In this document: one piece after another, positions 26,701 through 40,200 of the stretch
Numbering within the stretch: the stretch's first letter is position 1
How the letters are laid out: the number at the start of each line of letters is the position of its first letter
DNA from: Galaxea fascicularis
Lineage: Eukaryota; Cnidaria; Anthozoa; Scleractinia; Euphylliidae
NCBI GenBank assembly: GCA_948470475.1
Contig: OX419344.1
Span: forward strand, 24,200,725-24,264,724
Direction of reading: 5' to 3'
DNA length: 64,000 nt
Program-made: the position numbers and the translations under genes
Notes under the pieces: model-generated
Databases searched by the model: none
What the model was told of the DNA's origin: nothing
Seen by the model: only the letters and a program-made list of their open reading frames with translations

Positions 26701-28292
26701 TAAGCTGAGGAGAGATATGGACTGGCTCGAGTTTCCGCGTGTCGAGGGTTGTTTACTCGGCATTTCGTTTCTTGTTTTTCAAGTCAAACGTGTGGTCTAG
26801 ATGTTGCTTATATCAGGCCTATTCTTTAATTTAAATATTTACCTGGTGTTATGAGAACTGCGTTATTCGATTTACTGTTTGAGTGAGTACGTTTCTTATC
26901 GGTTACTGTTCCTGAAAGTAGGAATATCATAATTATGTGTGGTGATGGTCTCCCCCAGCCACTTCCCGTCCACGGTTTCGAACTGTCTTGTGATTTAAAT
27001 TGAGGCTCTATGACTATATGAGCACAATTCTGGTGATAACACTGAAATCTTGATTGAGCACGTCTTGGAAAAATCTGCCAGACATTGAAACAGAGATTTC
27101 CTTCTTCACATCCGACAAAATCGGTTCTTACAGGGAACTTGGTATCAGTTAAGCCGGCGTCACTGGGAACAAAGTAGAACTAAAAGGAGCTGAAAACACC
27201 ACACAATTGAATAGGTTGAATAGGCTTTGTTATAACACTGGGCGAGCAGCCAACAATTCATCACAAGAAATGAGATTAGTCAGGACTGACAGCAAAAGTT
27301 ATTTTAGATATCTATTTATGAAAATGCACCGAGGAAATAGTGCTCCTGAAAAAAGCCAATCTGATTAACAAAGCAGTGATAAATGGTTCCCGTATCTTTC
27401 AAGTATTCTGGGGTATGTTTCGTCGGTATTTCGTCACCATTGATTGAAATATTTAAAATTTTAAGCTAACACAATGATCTTTTTATAGAGCTTTTTCTGG
27501 CTCTATTCAGTGTATCTTTCATTATCTTACAATCTGATTTTCTAGCTTCAGAGGAAACATTAAAATTCACTAATGGATTATGGTGTTTTAGGTGTCAACA
27601 AACATCAATTAAGACTTTATTGGTTTTGCAAGATAGGAAAGGTTTAGAGAAGCAATACAAACAGTTACTAAAAAGAGCTTTTTTTGTTTTAACCTGGGCT
27701 GTAGCCATACTACATGTGCTGAGACAATCTGAAACGTTAGATGAAACGGAGATCACATTGAAGCAAATGCATAATACATCGATGAGGAAGGACCATCTGT
27801 GGTGTCTACGTTTTGGGGAAAGGGAGAAGAGAGGGAAAGAAGGGGGTTGAGGGTTCCCTCTTCTATCGTGTAATCTAAACAGAGTCGTGTCACCGAGGAG
27901 TACGGTTTTCGTGTTGTTTTGAATTAAAAATTGGTTACATTCGCCTCCAACTCCAAGTGAAGAAGAAATAGGAATTTACTTGTTTTCTATTTTTATTGTT
28001 GAGAAAACGACGGAAAAACCTCACTTACGCACCGCGCGATCATCTTGCCCTCCCTTCATCTCCACCTTAAAGTAATGTTCAAACAGTGTTTAGAGAACCA
28101 AAAGATGGCACCAGGTTTATTTTAAAAGCTGCTGTGCAACAGTTTGGGAATGGAGTTCTTTGAGAAAGCAATCGTAAAGTGACTGAAAAATATCCTATGA
28201 ACTAAAGCAGCTCACGAATACCGTTTTGGGCAGGAAAGGCGTTGACCTCTTTAGTGTTCACGTCTAGACAAAACAAGGGTGAATACAAAATT

Positions 28293-28634
28293 CAGGCCCG
28301 TGGGGCGGATTTTAAATGGGGTGGGGGCTGAGTCGTATCGCCATCGGCGAACAGCTCGAGCGCCTCCGGCCCGAGTGATTTTAGGTTAGTTTTTAGGGAC
28401 GGAATTCTTACGCAGTGTTTCAGTCCAAATTACAATTTAAGTTTTGGTTTATTAGTGACAGTTCATAGGATGGACCATTTGATTAAAACTTGATTTTTAA
28501 CTTACGCCAGCTAGTTTTTAAATTCTTGTTTGAGTCATCGGTCCATGAGCCGGGTTGGACCCGGTAGGCGGACCTATGCATCCCGTTGGTGGGAATATAA
28601 ACGCACCCGTCGCACCCCCCTCCCTACGGGCCTG
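28293..28634. mobile_element. MITE-like element with CAGGCCCGT termini
   Basis: The left end caggcccgtggggcgg (28293-28308) and the right end cctccctacgggcctg (28619-28634) are inverted copies with three mismatches. Sub-terminal tracts are G-rich on the left (gtggggg) and C-rich on the right (acccccc). CAG...CTG ends resemble hAT elements. Flanks caaaattc and caaaactg could be a decayed 8-bp duplication, but they do not match fully. No transposase is present. Confidence 0.5.
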
Positions 28635-31208
28635 CAAAACTGAACAGGGGCAATTCTAAGAAGAGTACTAAGGCGTGCATCCCCACGTAGTAGTCATTTG
28701 TAAAAGAACCACCTTGCAGAGCATTAAAAAGAGATAGCACAGGGAAGCACTGGTCAGTAGCTTCATTTGACACTGTCGATATCAAATAAGACGAATTCCT
28801 CTTCACAGAATAATCAAAATATCAACTTGCAGTAAGACATTTGAAATTATTGGTCATCCCTAATACATGTCACTTTGCTAAATATAGAGAAACAAGGAAT
28901 ACTTGTTTCAGAACTTTCCAACAGTCGCATCAAACCTGATAGCTTTGCAGCAATGCCGACTGGAGTCATACCCTAAAACACCCTTGCACTGAAAATAAAC
29001 GCACCATATGAATGTACTGTTCAATTCTCGATAATTTTAGACCCACAGAGTGGAAAGTTCCACCCACTTTCTTCACCGTAACAAAAAATGTACACAGAAG
29101 CTTCGATCAACAACTGGTGTTCGAAGTCAAAGGTTAAGACGGCACTAAATCCTTGCCGATAAGGAAAGGCGGCAGATAACCTATTCACTGTGAACCTGGT
29201 GCAGATGAAGGGTGTATTTTCTATTCAATGTTCTTAATGTTCGCCACGCACGAAGCCTCAAGTAATTACCGAAAATAGTCAGGTTTCTTTCCCTTACATC
29301 ATTTCATCGTGGTTTTATCAATTACTTTGCACGGTTTTCTTTCTTCATGTGGAGAAGTTGGAGTGGTTCACCTGATTACGTAACTTTAGTATGCATATGA
29401 CTCTACTGTGGTTGTTCTTAGTTGATGCGACATTCTGATAAGCATGATGGTTTATCTACCGCAGAAGAGTGAAAAATATTTGTCACAACAGTATTAATAT
29501 CTTGCTCATTCACAGTCATGTCTCCCAGCTTTAATAGAAGGGATTAAATCAGGGTAAGAGTCGGGGAAGGGGTGTTTGAATAACGAATCGCATGGCATGA
29601 CGCAAACCAACATCTTGGAAACTAGTGAAATGAAAAATTCATTCGACTTAATGTCTTCGTGAATGCGTATTTGCCCAGCGATGACACCATCAATACTATA
29701 AAAAACGAAAAACAGACAGACAAAGATTATCCCGGAACATGTTTCAACGAAACAACAACACGACAACTGTCAACGTCCTCAATAACATCACTTGGCGAAC
29801 GAGAAAACAAGCTGCCGAAAAATTTCATGTTGCAAAAAATAACTTTCCTTGTGGGTTTTTGTTTGTTGCACTTGGCAACTTCAAGTTGTTGTGTGAAAAG
29901 AAAATATGGCTTAACCATATCAAAAAACAAGATTAGACCCAAAACAACAAATTAAAACAGTAAATAAATCTCATTAAGAAACAATAACCCCCCGAGCAAT
30001 AACGTGAATTTTCCAGAAGTACTGTTATGCGGTTTGCATTGTGATATTAAATATAAATAGCTGTTGTTATGGCAAAGCGGCGCGTGTATTCATTTAGCTG
30101 TTGTTGCTGATGTTATCGCTTCTGTTGTGGTTTTTGCCATGTTTGTTCCCAAATCCTCGACACGCGCGAATTTTCTACCGACACAGGCACCCGCGACGGA
30201 CTCGCGTGGGCCCTGAAGCTTCTTTATGGGCGTAACAACCGTCGCAAACAATGGCAAATGGTTTCAGATAGTTCCATCGCAAGGAGCTAAATGTAACTCC
30301 TCAAAAACGCCTTGTTCCATTTGTTTTATATCAGGAGTGGTATCCCCAAACGATTTTGGTGGTGAAAGAGTGTCTGGTACAAAACCAAGCAATTTATAAA
30401 TTTCAAATCGTAAATAATCGTAAACAGAAGCCCATAATGCTGTTTCATATGTATAACTGGTGCTTCTGACACCTTTAGATGAAAGGAATGGCTAAGATTT
30501 ACTGAAGCAAAGTGTTAGAGTTGGGAGGTTAGGGCCCCAGTTGATGTTTTTGGCTTTCAGATTAAGTTCTTAGGCTCAGGGTAAGGAGGGATTGAGGGTT
30601 GGAGCAAGAGCATCAGCAAGTCACATTGCTGACACTCCCACTACACTTTGACGGGATCAGCTAGGCACCTACTGTTGTCTGGCTAGCTTGACCTCATTTC
30701 CGTTTTGATTAGCCCGTCATTTCCAAAAATTTTTATCCACTCTCCTCACCTCCAATTGGTGCTTTGTCACAATATCAATCTATTGAACGCTTGTCCCAAA
30801 CAACCTCCAAACCCAACTCTTCGTCCTGTGCTCAGAATCACACAAAAAGTGGAGAGAGTCTTATTCCATATATTTTTGCCTGTTTGCTGCGTCCCCAAGT
30901 CGAAAACAGGAATTTTCTTACAAAAAGGCCTTAGAGTATGAGGAAGTTTCAAGTTGTATTACACAACAGATATTTTGTTCTATTTGTACCGCTGAGAAGG
31001 AAATGAAAAGTGGCTCAACAACTCCAAATATGGAAATGCTGCTATTCAACCGTTGTATAACCGCCATTTTTGAAAGGAAATTTTCGTCTGACCTGTACGT
31101 GCCTCGGTTCTCGTAGAAAATCGAGCCAATTTGCTTTTGATTTAACGACAATTTTGGGAAGAAAAGGAATTCAAGGGCCTACTTTGTCAAACTAAACGTT
31201 TGGGAGAA
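28635..31208. other. ECT2 5' flank, no gene recognised
   Basis: No supported exon before the ECT2 start. Overlapping short frames at 29506-29955 on both strands lack recognisable motifs. The promoter and 5' UTR of ECT2 should lie in the right part of this stretch. Copy 2 of the short repeat noted at 21510 lies near 28700-28770. Confidence 0.45.
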
Positions 31209-34200
31209 ATGGATGCCGACAACTCTGGAACTTTAGATGCCTCTGATCATCAGAGCACTTCACGCGAAGGTCAGCTTTCATCAGATTTAGCAAGCTAGTA
31301 ACTTCTTATAATCTCACTTCAAAATCTTATATCTTATAGTGAGACTGTGTTTTTGTCTAATCTCAAAAATGAGAGTATCGGAGCTGAAGTGTACTGTAAT
31401 TGTAATGAATGGCTTGTGACTTCAAACAAGTTACAAGTCTAATTTGCTTTTGACCTCCAGTGATTTTAATTAAATATCCCGAAATATCGATAACTTCACT
31501 TTACCTTGTTTTGTTTCATGTACCGGAGTTTTGAAGAGCAGTTTAACTGTTCAATTGTAATTTAAAACAAATGATAATGAAGTCCTGAATTTTTTTTTCA
31601 GGCTTCTTTACGCAATCGCAAAAGTTGCGATCACAACTGCGACAATCATTCTTCATTTGATTAAATTTAATCTTGGTCGACTTTTTTGCAAAATATTAAT
31701 TCTGTGTCATTTTATTTTTCTTTGCACCTTGTTAACTGTAGGAAGCAGTAGCTCCATCATGGAAACTAGACTTTGTGTTGTGGGGAAAGAAAATGGAGAA
31801 AAGAAAGATCTTATGGAGGCAATTGAGGTAAAAGATGAGAGGATAAAGTTACTTCTTGACAAGTTAAAGAAATTATTATCTCCTTTAAACTCATAGCACC
31901 CCTCTTAAGTTCATTTAACAGCATATTATTATGATGATTGATAATGCAGCACTTACAGAATCATGTTTTATAATCCTGGCATCGTGGACTGAGTTGTTTA
32001 AAGCATGATTTGTACTAATCTGAGTTAACCTCTGTGGCAACTGGTGCTGGTTCAGGGTTGTTGCTAAGTGCCGGCTGTTGGTGATTGCTGGCTGGATTTT
32101 GGCCGGCAAACACATGGTAACCCACCCCCATGTCAGCTTTAGCCGGCTCAACTACTACCTAAACCATTTGAGTAATTTCTTAGCTACAACCCTGCTGGTT
32201 TTGATTACCTTTTCTCCAGGATTAGTGCTAACTGGGCTTTGAATAACTCACAAATAAAGGGGGTAGTTTCTAAAGAAATCGTGGTGCTGCATCAGTGGGG
32301 GAGTTGTACACAATAATTTGGTTTTATCAATAGAGTTGATAATATAAATGGCAGTCACCAGTCACGTTGTCTGGTCAAAATGTTTTTGCTCAGACATGAT
32401 CCGTTGGATCTTGTTTACTGTAGGTAGTGTCGACCGATCTATCGGTCGATATAGCGGCCGATATAGCAGTCGACAGTTGGTTGATAGTCGGTCGATAGTC
32501 GGTCGACACTCATTCGACAGTCGGTCGACAGTCCGTCGACAGTCAGTCGAGCGTGAGATAGACTATCGGCCGAGTTTCAGTTGATATTTCGACGACGCAC
32601 CTCGACTATCGGTCATATGTCGGTGGTATATCGGTCAACTGTGGGCCGAATATCAGTCATGTGTTAATTTACCAGGTGAGTCTTTCTTTTTAAGCAAAGA
32701 CGTCATTAATTGTTTGGAAGTGTTGACAGGCCTAACACGACTCCTGCTAGTCTCGCCCATGTTTTGTACTCAACCTTTAGAGTTTGGCTCTTACGAGTAT
32801 GTCTTTTAAAGATTTTCCTCTCTTGTAGGATATGATTGGTGGAACCTGATAAATTTCTTTCAGCAAAGGTTGATTCTCGATTAAATGCCATTCGCTCATT
32901 AAGATGTTCTTTAGGTTTGGCACGGATGGATTGTATTGTGTGACAAAAGGCAATATCTTCTTGTGCATTTTTTGTTTCTGACAAAGTGCCGACTCCCTGT
33001 CTGTAAATTGAACCTCTGCGAGGACTTTATTGACCAGAAGATCTGCATGCCTGTACCAAAAAAATGTCACAAAAGGGGATGCTATTGCAAGGCAAGGCGT
33101 GCTTTCATGTCTAATTTTGAGTACTTTGGACTCATAACTGACCGAAAAAATGTCCAAAAATGCAAATTTTTCAAGAATCATCTCTATGTGTCAATGTATC
33201 GGTTCATATTTCAGTAATTTTGCTCCAATTTCTTCTCCAGGGCTATTGGTAACGGACTAAAAACTATACAGAGCGACACAAATCTCGACCGATACATCGA
33301 TCGACTATTGGCCGACTCTTGACCGATATATCAAACAGCTATCTTCTGACAATCGACCAAGTGTCGACCGACCATCAACCGAGTGTTGACCAATTACTGA
33401 CCGATACATCGGTCAAGTATCAACCAACTATTGGTGAAGTGTCGGTGAACAAAAAGCAATCGCGGCTGAGACACATCTGGAAAGACTATCGACCAAGTGT
33501 CGACTGAGTGTCGACCGACTATCGACCATTATATCGACCGAGTGTCGACCGACTATCGACCACTATATCGACCGATAGATCAGTCGACATTACCTACAGT
33601 AAACAAGATTCAATCCGATTTTGGCTGGTCAAATTTAAACAATCTTAATTCTTGCAATAGTGACTCCAGATTGCATGAATGATGATGCTTCGGGAACATG
33701 ATTAATGTCCCTTGTGATGATTGAATGGCTCAAAATTGCACTTTCTTTAAAAGCACAAATGACAGGCAACATGCCTGGTAATCCAAGGATTTGTCTGGTC
33801 AATACCCAATTCTGACCGGACGTTGTCTAACCATTGACCGTGCATTATTTCAAGCCATGGAGGGTGCTTCAAAACCTGAATCACCATTGCTTCTCTCAAA
33901 CTGAGCCCTATTTCAACATTTTCTTTACAGGGTCTAAAGATTCCTGTAACGGTTTCAGATAATGTGAAGGAAACATTGCAGACAGCAACTGACAACATTG
34001 AGATAGTTTTCGTATGTGACCCTTTTGAAGGGGAAGATTTTGAACTTTTAAGGAAAGAAGAACAAAGAATCATTGGACCACCAATAGTTCATGCTTGTGC
34101 TAAACAAGAACAGTCTCTGCCCTACAATTCGAGACCGCTTTATTGTTCAGTTATGAGTAACCACATCATATGTTTCACTGGATTTCGAAAGAAAGAAGAA

Positions 34201-37200
34201 CTTGGGAGACTTTGTAATCTTGTTCATCATATGGGGGGTAGCATACGCCGAGAGTTAAGTGGAAGGGTTACACAGCTTGTTGCTAACTCAATACATGGAC
34301 AGAAATACAGGGTAAGTACACCATAGTGGGGCAGTCATAAACTGGTGTCCAGAATATTGTTGCACTATGTTGTACCTTTGAATCCTATTCACATGGAGGT
34401 TCCCTAGCTAGCTCAGTTATCAATATTATATTATTAATCAATTTATTATTGAGCTAAAAGATACCATGCCTAAAGTTACATCTCAATTTGTTAGCCCATT
34501 TAATCACACCAGTTCAGAGTTGTCAAAGCTTCATGCAGCACGAAGAAACCAAGCAGCCTTCAGTAAAATTTAATAACCAGAAATTGTACTTTTTCCTTCA
34601 TGATCACCTTCCCTTAAAATAATGTTGTCATAGTCTAAAGTTTGAGCAATTTGCCAGTGGAAATTGACCATCACTCTTGGCAGCTGTCAGCAAAAGTAAC
34701 ACCTTTGGCAACTAAAGTGAGCATTTGTCTGAACCAAAGTAAGATGCTGTTATGCCATCAATGTATGTAGAGATGCATTTTTTATACTGTACATGTTCCT
34801 TTCAATTTTTATAAAGTTCTCTGTGGCCTGTCATTTATGTTTTTAGTAGGTAGCCATATGCACAGGGTTCTCAGTAGTAGCTGGCAACCAGCGAATTCCG
34901 CCGCCTGTCAAGACGAAAGTAGCCGCCTGTGCTAGCTATGAAATTTGCCTTTATGTGCCTCTGGGCTGAAGCCAGCCACCTTTAAGTATTTCTGGGCCGT
35001 CTGACAAAAAAACTACTGAGAACCCTGTGTGCAGCACATTGTATCGGATCTAACTCAAAATATGTCAAACACCCTTGGGCCTTGGTCCTTGATTATATCC
35101 CTGTCTCTGCAAAGCACAGTCAACAAGTTGTTGGGGGTGTCTTCCTTATATCCTTTTCTTTCAGGCTGCTGTCAGTCTTGGAACCATGATTATGACAGAA
35201 CAGTGGGTGGAGAAATGCTGGGAAAGACGCTACGAGATGTGAGTAGAATGTTTGCCTGGAATGTTGCATTGTAGGGAAGCACTGCAAAATTGAATTATTT
35301 TACCCAGAAGGGTACATGTCAGAAGCATAGTTTTTAAGATGCCACATAACCAATTTTCAGTTCCTTTATCACTGCATATGTACTGAGAAGTAGTGTGGAA
35401 GTACATGTAGTGTGGGCAGGAGGAGCAGGGCAGAAACCTGTCTCCTAGTGTTAAAACATTTTTAAAATGTCCCAGGTTTGTAGAGCTTGCAGTGAACTTA
35501 CACTTTCAAGCAAATACAATCCACTGAACATAAGAGCGCTTTTCAATAATATTGAGTGTTATTAATCTGAAAGCAAAGAAATTACTCTGACCAATCACAG
35601 CAGACACAAACAGCACAATGAGCCAATCACAATTTGAAGCAGTTACATGTGGCTGTCGAAGTTGGTTTTAGTATTGATTCTCATGAGTTTTGCTGGCAGA
35701 GTCAAGCCATGCAAATACCATTCAAAATGAAAACAGCTCTAACATGGTTTGTCAGGTAACAGGAAATAATTTCAACTTAATAAACTCAATTTTTTTTGTA
35801 GAGGAGCAACTGCAATGGATGAGGGAATGGTGAGTGTTTCTCCAACATATTTTGTCAGTTCTGTTTAAATACTAGAAATCATCAGAAGGCTGTCTTAGGC
35901 CCGGTTCAGACTTTGCTCCACTTTTGTGCCGAACCTAACTGATGAATTAAGTCCAGCAAAAGAGCGGCGTCTGAATCAGTTCGGTACGGCAGTTTTAATT
36001 CAGTGCAGTAATGTTGTTAAATTCGAGAAGGTCTGTCACATTATTCAACAGTGGAGTGGCAACTGATTCATATGGTGCTCTTTTCATGTGCGGAACCAAA
36101 TTCATTAATTATGACAATGTATAAATGTGTAATGCCTTCTCCGTTTATAAAATACATATTAGGTTCAACACATGGTATGCCATCTGAATCAGCTGTCGCG
36201 CCAATGTCACTCCAATGTCAAACCTAATTCAATTAGGTTCAGCACATGAGTGGAGTGGCATGTGAACTGGGCCTTAGAAGCTCATGTCATTCTATCTTCT
36301 CTCAGCTACAGTACCAAGATTAAGTGAAGTGATACTGAAGTCATAACCATTATTTGTCATTCAGGAAAAATACAAGATGATGCCATTTCATGGGTGTTAT
36401 CTTAGTTTCCATGGATTTTCTGATGATGAGAAGAAACACATGGAAGAGTCTACGGAGCAACAAGGTGATTTGCATTTAGTTTTAGCATTTTTTATTCACT
36501 CCTTCCCCAAGCAATAATGGGTACACCTATCAAAAAATTGCACACAAGAAAAAATGCATTACTGTTGTTCAAAATGTCTCTAAAACAAAGAAAAGTAAAT
36601 TTAAATATCTGTTTTCAGGTGGAGTCCCTGTGGAAGCCAGTGATGCTTGCTGTACCCATCTAGTTGTAGAAGATAGTGTCACAGAACTACCAAATGGTCT
36701 GCTGGAGCAGTCAAATTGCCAAGCTGTCAAACAAGAGGTAAGCGCAAATATAACTCAGTGGCAACAACATTCTGCAAGATTATATGGTTTTTAGTTTTGA
36801 AAATCATAAAGAGATCAGTGCCCTTTTCAAAATTAGTGTACAAACTTAGAGTGCACATTAAATGTTATTTGATACATATTGTAGAGATGGAAATGATTTT
36901 TCTTTAAAGGAAGGTGTTGTTTGTTCGTGCCATTATAAAGCACCAGAGACATTTTAACTTGGAGTAATTTTGCATGTGCATCTTGATTAAGGTGATTCCT
37001 TGGTATTGCATTGTTCATCCCTACTGCGCACGATTTTCGCGTCATTATTGCGCGCACATGAGCGTGTGCGCATACAAAACGTAAGAGATTTTCCCTCAAA
37101 CTAAGCTCGATAACAGAATAAATGCTCCTTTTCTCTTAAATGAGCACGCTGACCCCCACTTTTTATTTCCTAATTTCAATGAAAACAATACCTTTAATAA

Positions 37201-40200
37201 CTGAGAAAAATATCAGCAGAAATCTATGGCCACTTTTTTGGCAAATGAAATAAGTACTACAGAGGGAGACATAACGGGCCCAGCAGCGCATGTCCAAATT
37301 ATGTTTCCTTTAAAGGATAAAAAAATGCAGGGTATTTGAAGACATTTTTTGTGGGACAGTAAATGAATAAACAATCAAAGAAAGTCAAACTCTGTTTGAT
37401 ATCACAGGCTGCATTGAAAAATAATCCAGCTTATTTGTTGCGCACGGAGATTACCAAAAGTCACCTAAGTAAGTGTATTTGTCAGCATTGTGGCATGAAA
37501 ACAAGCACCGTGACCACCTCTTTCTATTACGTTTTTAATATGCCCTTGTCCTGTAACAACAGCATACCAAGTTTCATTGGAAATCTATGGCGGGTTCTTT
37601 TACTAGGGAATCACCTTAAAATTAGTGATGTTTTTCTTCATTCTTAGTGGTTCTGGGCAAGTATTCATATGGATGCATGTGCTGATGAGTCTCTTTATCA
37701 TTTCACTGCCATGGTAAGTTTACCAAAATGTTTTCTTTTTAAATTACAAAACCACGCTGTTGACAGATATGTTTCTCAAGGGCACAAATCATTTGTGAAC
37801 ATGTTGTTGTCCTCAGGACCCATCTGAACCTACTGGACAGCGCAGCACACCTGTTGGCAGTCGCAAAAGAAAACGCCGCAAACTAAAGGACTCAGACCTC
37901 AGTGATTTGCTTTCTCCAGACTCCCCCCTATTTCGTCCAAAACGCAAGAGTGGTGACCTTTTGTCTGTGTCTGGATCCCTTCTTGAAAACTCTTTGGTCT
38001 CACCAGCCACACCCAAAGGTAACATAAGATTAACAGATACCCATTAAACACAGATCATGATACCATGGATGCCATGTGAAACAAAACAAATGCAGGAAGA
38101 GAACACATAAGGCTATTGCCTGAAAGGAATCTGATGGTCCAGGATATTCAAGAAAATGACTGAGATAGTTCTTATTTCACAGCTTTTGATTCCATTGTCC
38201 AAGATTTGGCTCCCTGGTATTTCTTCTATGGCAATGTCTGCATGGAAAATGCCAGTGGATCCATATAATATCTGAAGGAAGTCTCTCTAAAAAAGGACAG
38301 TTTTGTTCAACGTGATTGTAAATTTCTTACGCAGATGCTCCAAGTGGTACCATCTCACCAATGGCTGCATCTGCCACAGTTCCATCCAAACCTCTGACAT
38401 CACGGCAGCAAGTTGCCTTAGAGCTACTGCAGACGGAAAGAAACTATGTTGAAATACTCACTAACATCCTCAAGGTAATAAACAGGGCTGTCATTGAGGG
38501 CCATCGTATTTTGAGGTATATCCCCGGCTACTTTGCTTTGTATAATTTAACCAAATCAATGCGCTTGCTTTGATTGGTCAATCAGCTATGGGTTATTGTA
38601 CCAGTAAACTCATGGAAATTTCGCGCGTTTTCTCGTGCGGCTTGTGATTTACGAATTCATCTCGTGTTCTTCCAACATCTCGCGTGGTTTATCAGCCTAT
38701 AAACCATAGAAATTTGTGGTCTGCGCGACTTCACTACAGCAACTCGAATCCCCGGCTATTTTTTTGTAAATCATCACCTTCAGCTGTACTTCAAAAATTA
38801 GTGACAGCCCTGGATAAAAGAACGTTGGCCAGTTTACTATAAAGCAGTACAGTTATATCAGTAGATGTACAGAGATCTACAGTATGGGTCCAAACTACAC
38901 CTGTACCACAGTCCTTTTTTTATTGCTAAAAACTATCAATTTCGGATGTTTCTTGGCGAAGCCTGATTCGTTGCATTATGAACACTGCATAACCAACACA
39001 TCAAACAGCACGACGGTTACACCAGAAATTTGATGCTCATTTTCCTTGTGATATCCTCAACTGGAGGTGTGTCCTGCTATATAAAAACGATGAGTGTGTT
39101 ACTGTTCGAGGGACTGCAAATGTCTTTTTAGCTTGGAAATCGCATTTTATTGTCTTAAGGTATTCAAAGAGCCACTGGAAAAAGAACCACGTGGCGGATC
39201 TATTATTTCAGCAGAGGACATCAAGACAATCTTCGGTCGTTTACCAGGCATTCTGGAAGTACACAATAAAATCATGGTAAGAATGAAATCGTGAGGTACT
39301 TGTAAAGGAGCCATGTGATCATCTATTTATTGCGTGGTTTTTAGAAAACTTTAAACATTCCTTAAATCGCATGAACTTACGGTATCGCTTAAAGTGAGTT
39401 AGTAGTTGCCGCACGGCGTTCACTGTAAGGACATTTAACATTTGTCCGTCATTTTCTTGTGGTGTACGATGCACAGAAGGAAGACTGGAATATTGAATCG
39501 ATCTTCTTTTTACACACCACCTACTCTGACTTAGTTGATTTCAGTCTTGTTTAAAGATTAAGACATTTTAGCAACATGCAAGATCGTGATGAGAGCGTTT
39601 GTGAACGGAGCATGCACTGTTTGTTGTAGAACGAGCTGGAGTCACTTGTGAACGACTGGAAAGAAGACAAATGTATAGGAAACATAATCAGCAGTCATGT
39701 AAGTAACTACCCAGGAAATAATTAACCTCGTCCAATACTTTTACTTACCAGTACTTAAGAAGCGGCGCACAGGAAATGCTTGGTCCTTTGAAGCGACTTG
39801 TCGCTTATGATCATGCAATGCCTTTCTACTGAGTTCTGCCAACTGTTTAACGGTTAACCGTTTCGGTATCCATATAGCTGCTGCATGTCTTGTCCAATCT
39901 AGGAATGATGGTTTTTAGGGGAGTTTACAGTTTGTAACTTCAGAACAAACCCTACCCTCGTGTGACATCAACTCTGGGAAATTTCTAACAGTTGCCTTCA
40001 CGATAGGAAACTCTGCTTCGACAGTTTTCTTCTATTTCTCAATGAAACAATATACAGCGTGAAATAGCAATCGCTCAAAACAAAATAACAGCTTTTAACA
40101 AAACGTTCGAAAATCTTCTGTAATTGTAAATGTAGTATTTTAAAGTTAGTAGTGATATAAGTAAATAATGTAATTGTAACGTTGAGCGTGTAAATAAAGT

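Larger units (their letters stand above)
18078..28292. other. YAP 3' flank and intergenic desert
   Basis: This begins with the YAP 3' UTR; an AATAAA occurs near 19303, but I cannot tell whether it is the used signal. No multi-exon gene is recognisable on either strand over about 10 kb. The only longer open frame is 20364-20828 (-), listed separately. A CT microsatellite lies at 23697-23752. The stretch may hold regulatory DNA for YAP or ECT2, but nothing in it shows this directly. Confidence 0.45.

Noticed and set aside
29506..29955. Overlapping open frames on both strands
   Set aside because: No motif, no splice support, and several frames open at once; best explained by chance.
32936..33217. 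Plus-strand coding frame in ECT2 intron 2
   Set aside because: It is the shadow of the minus-strand retroelement fragment, which has the recognisable motifs.
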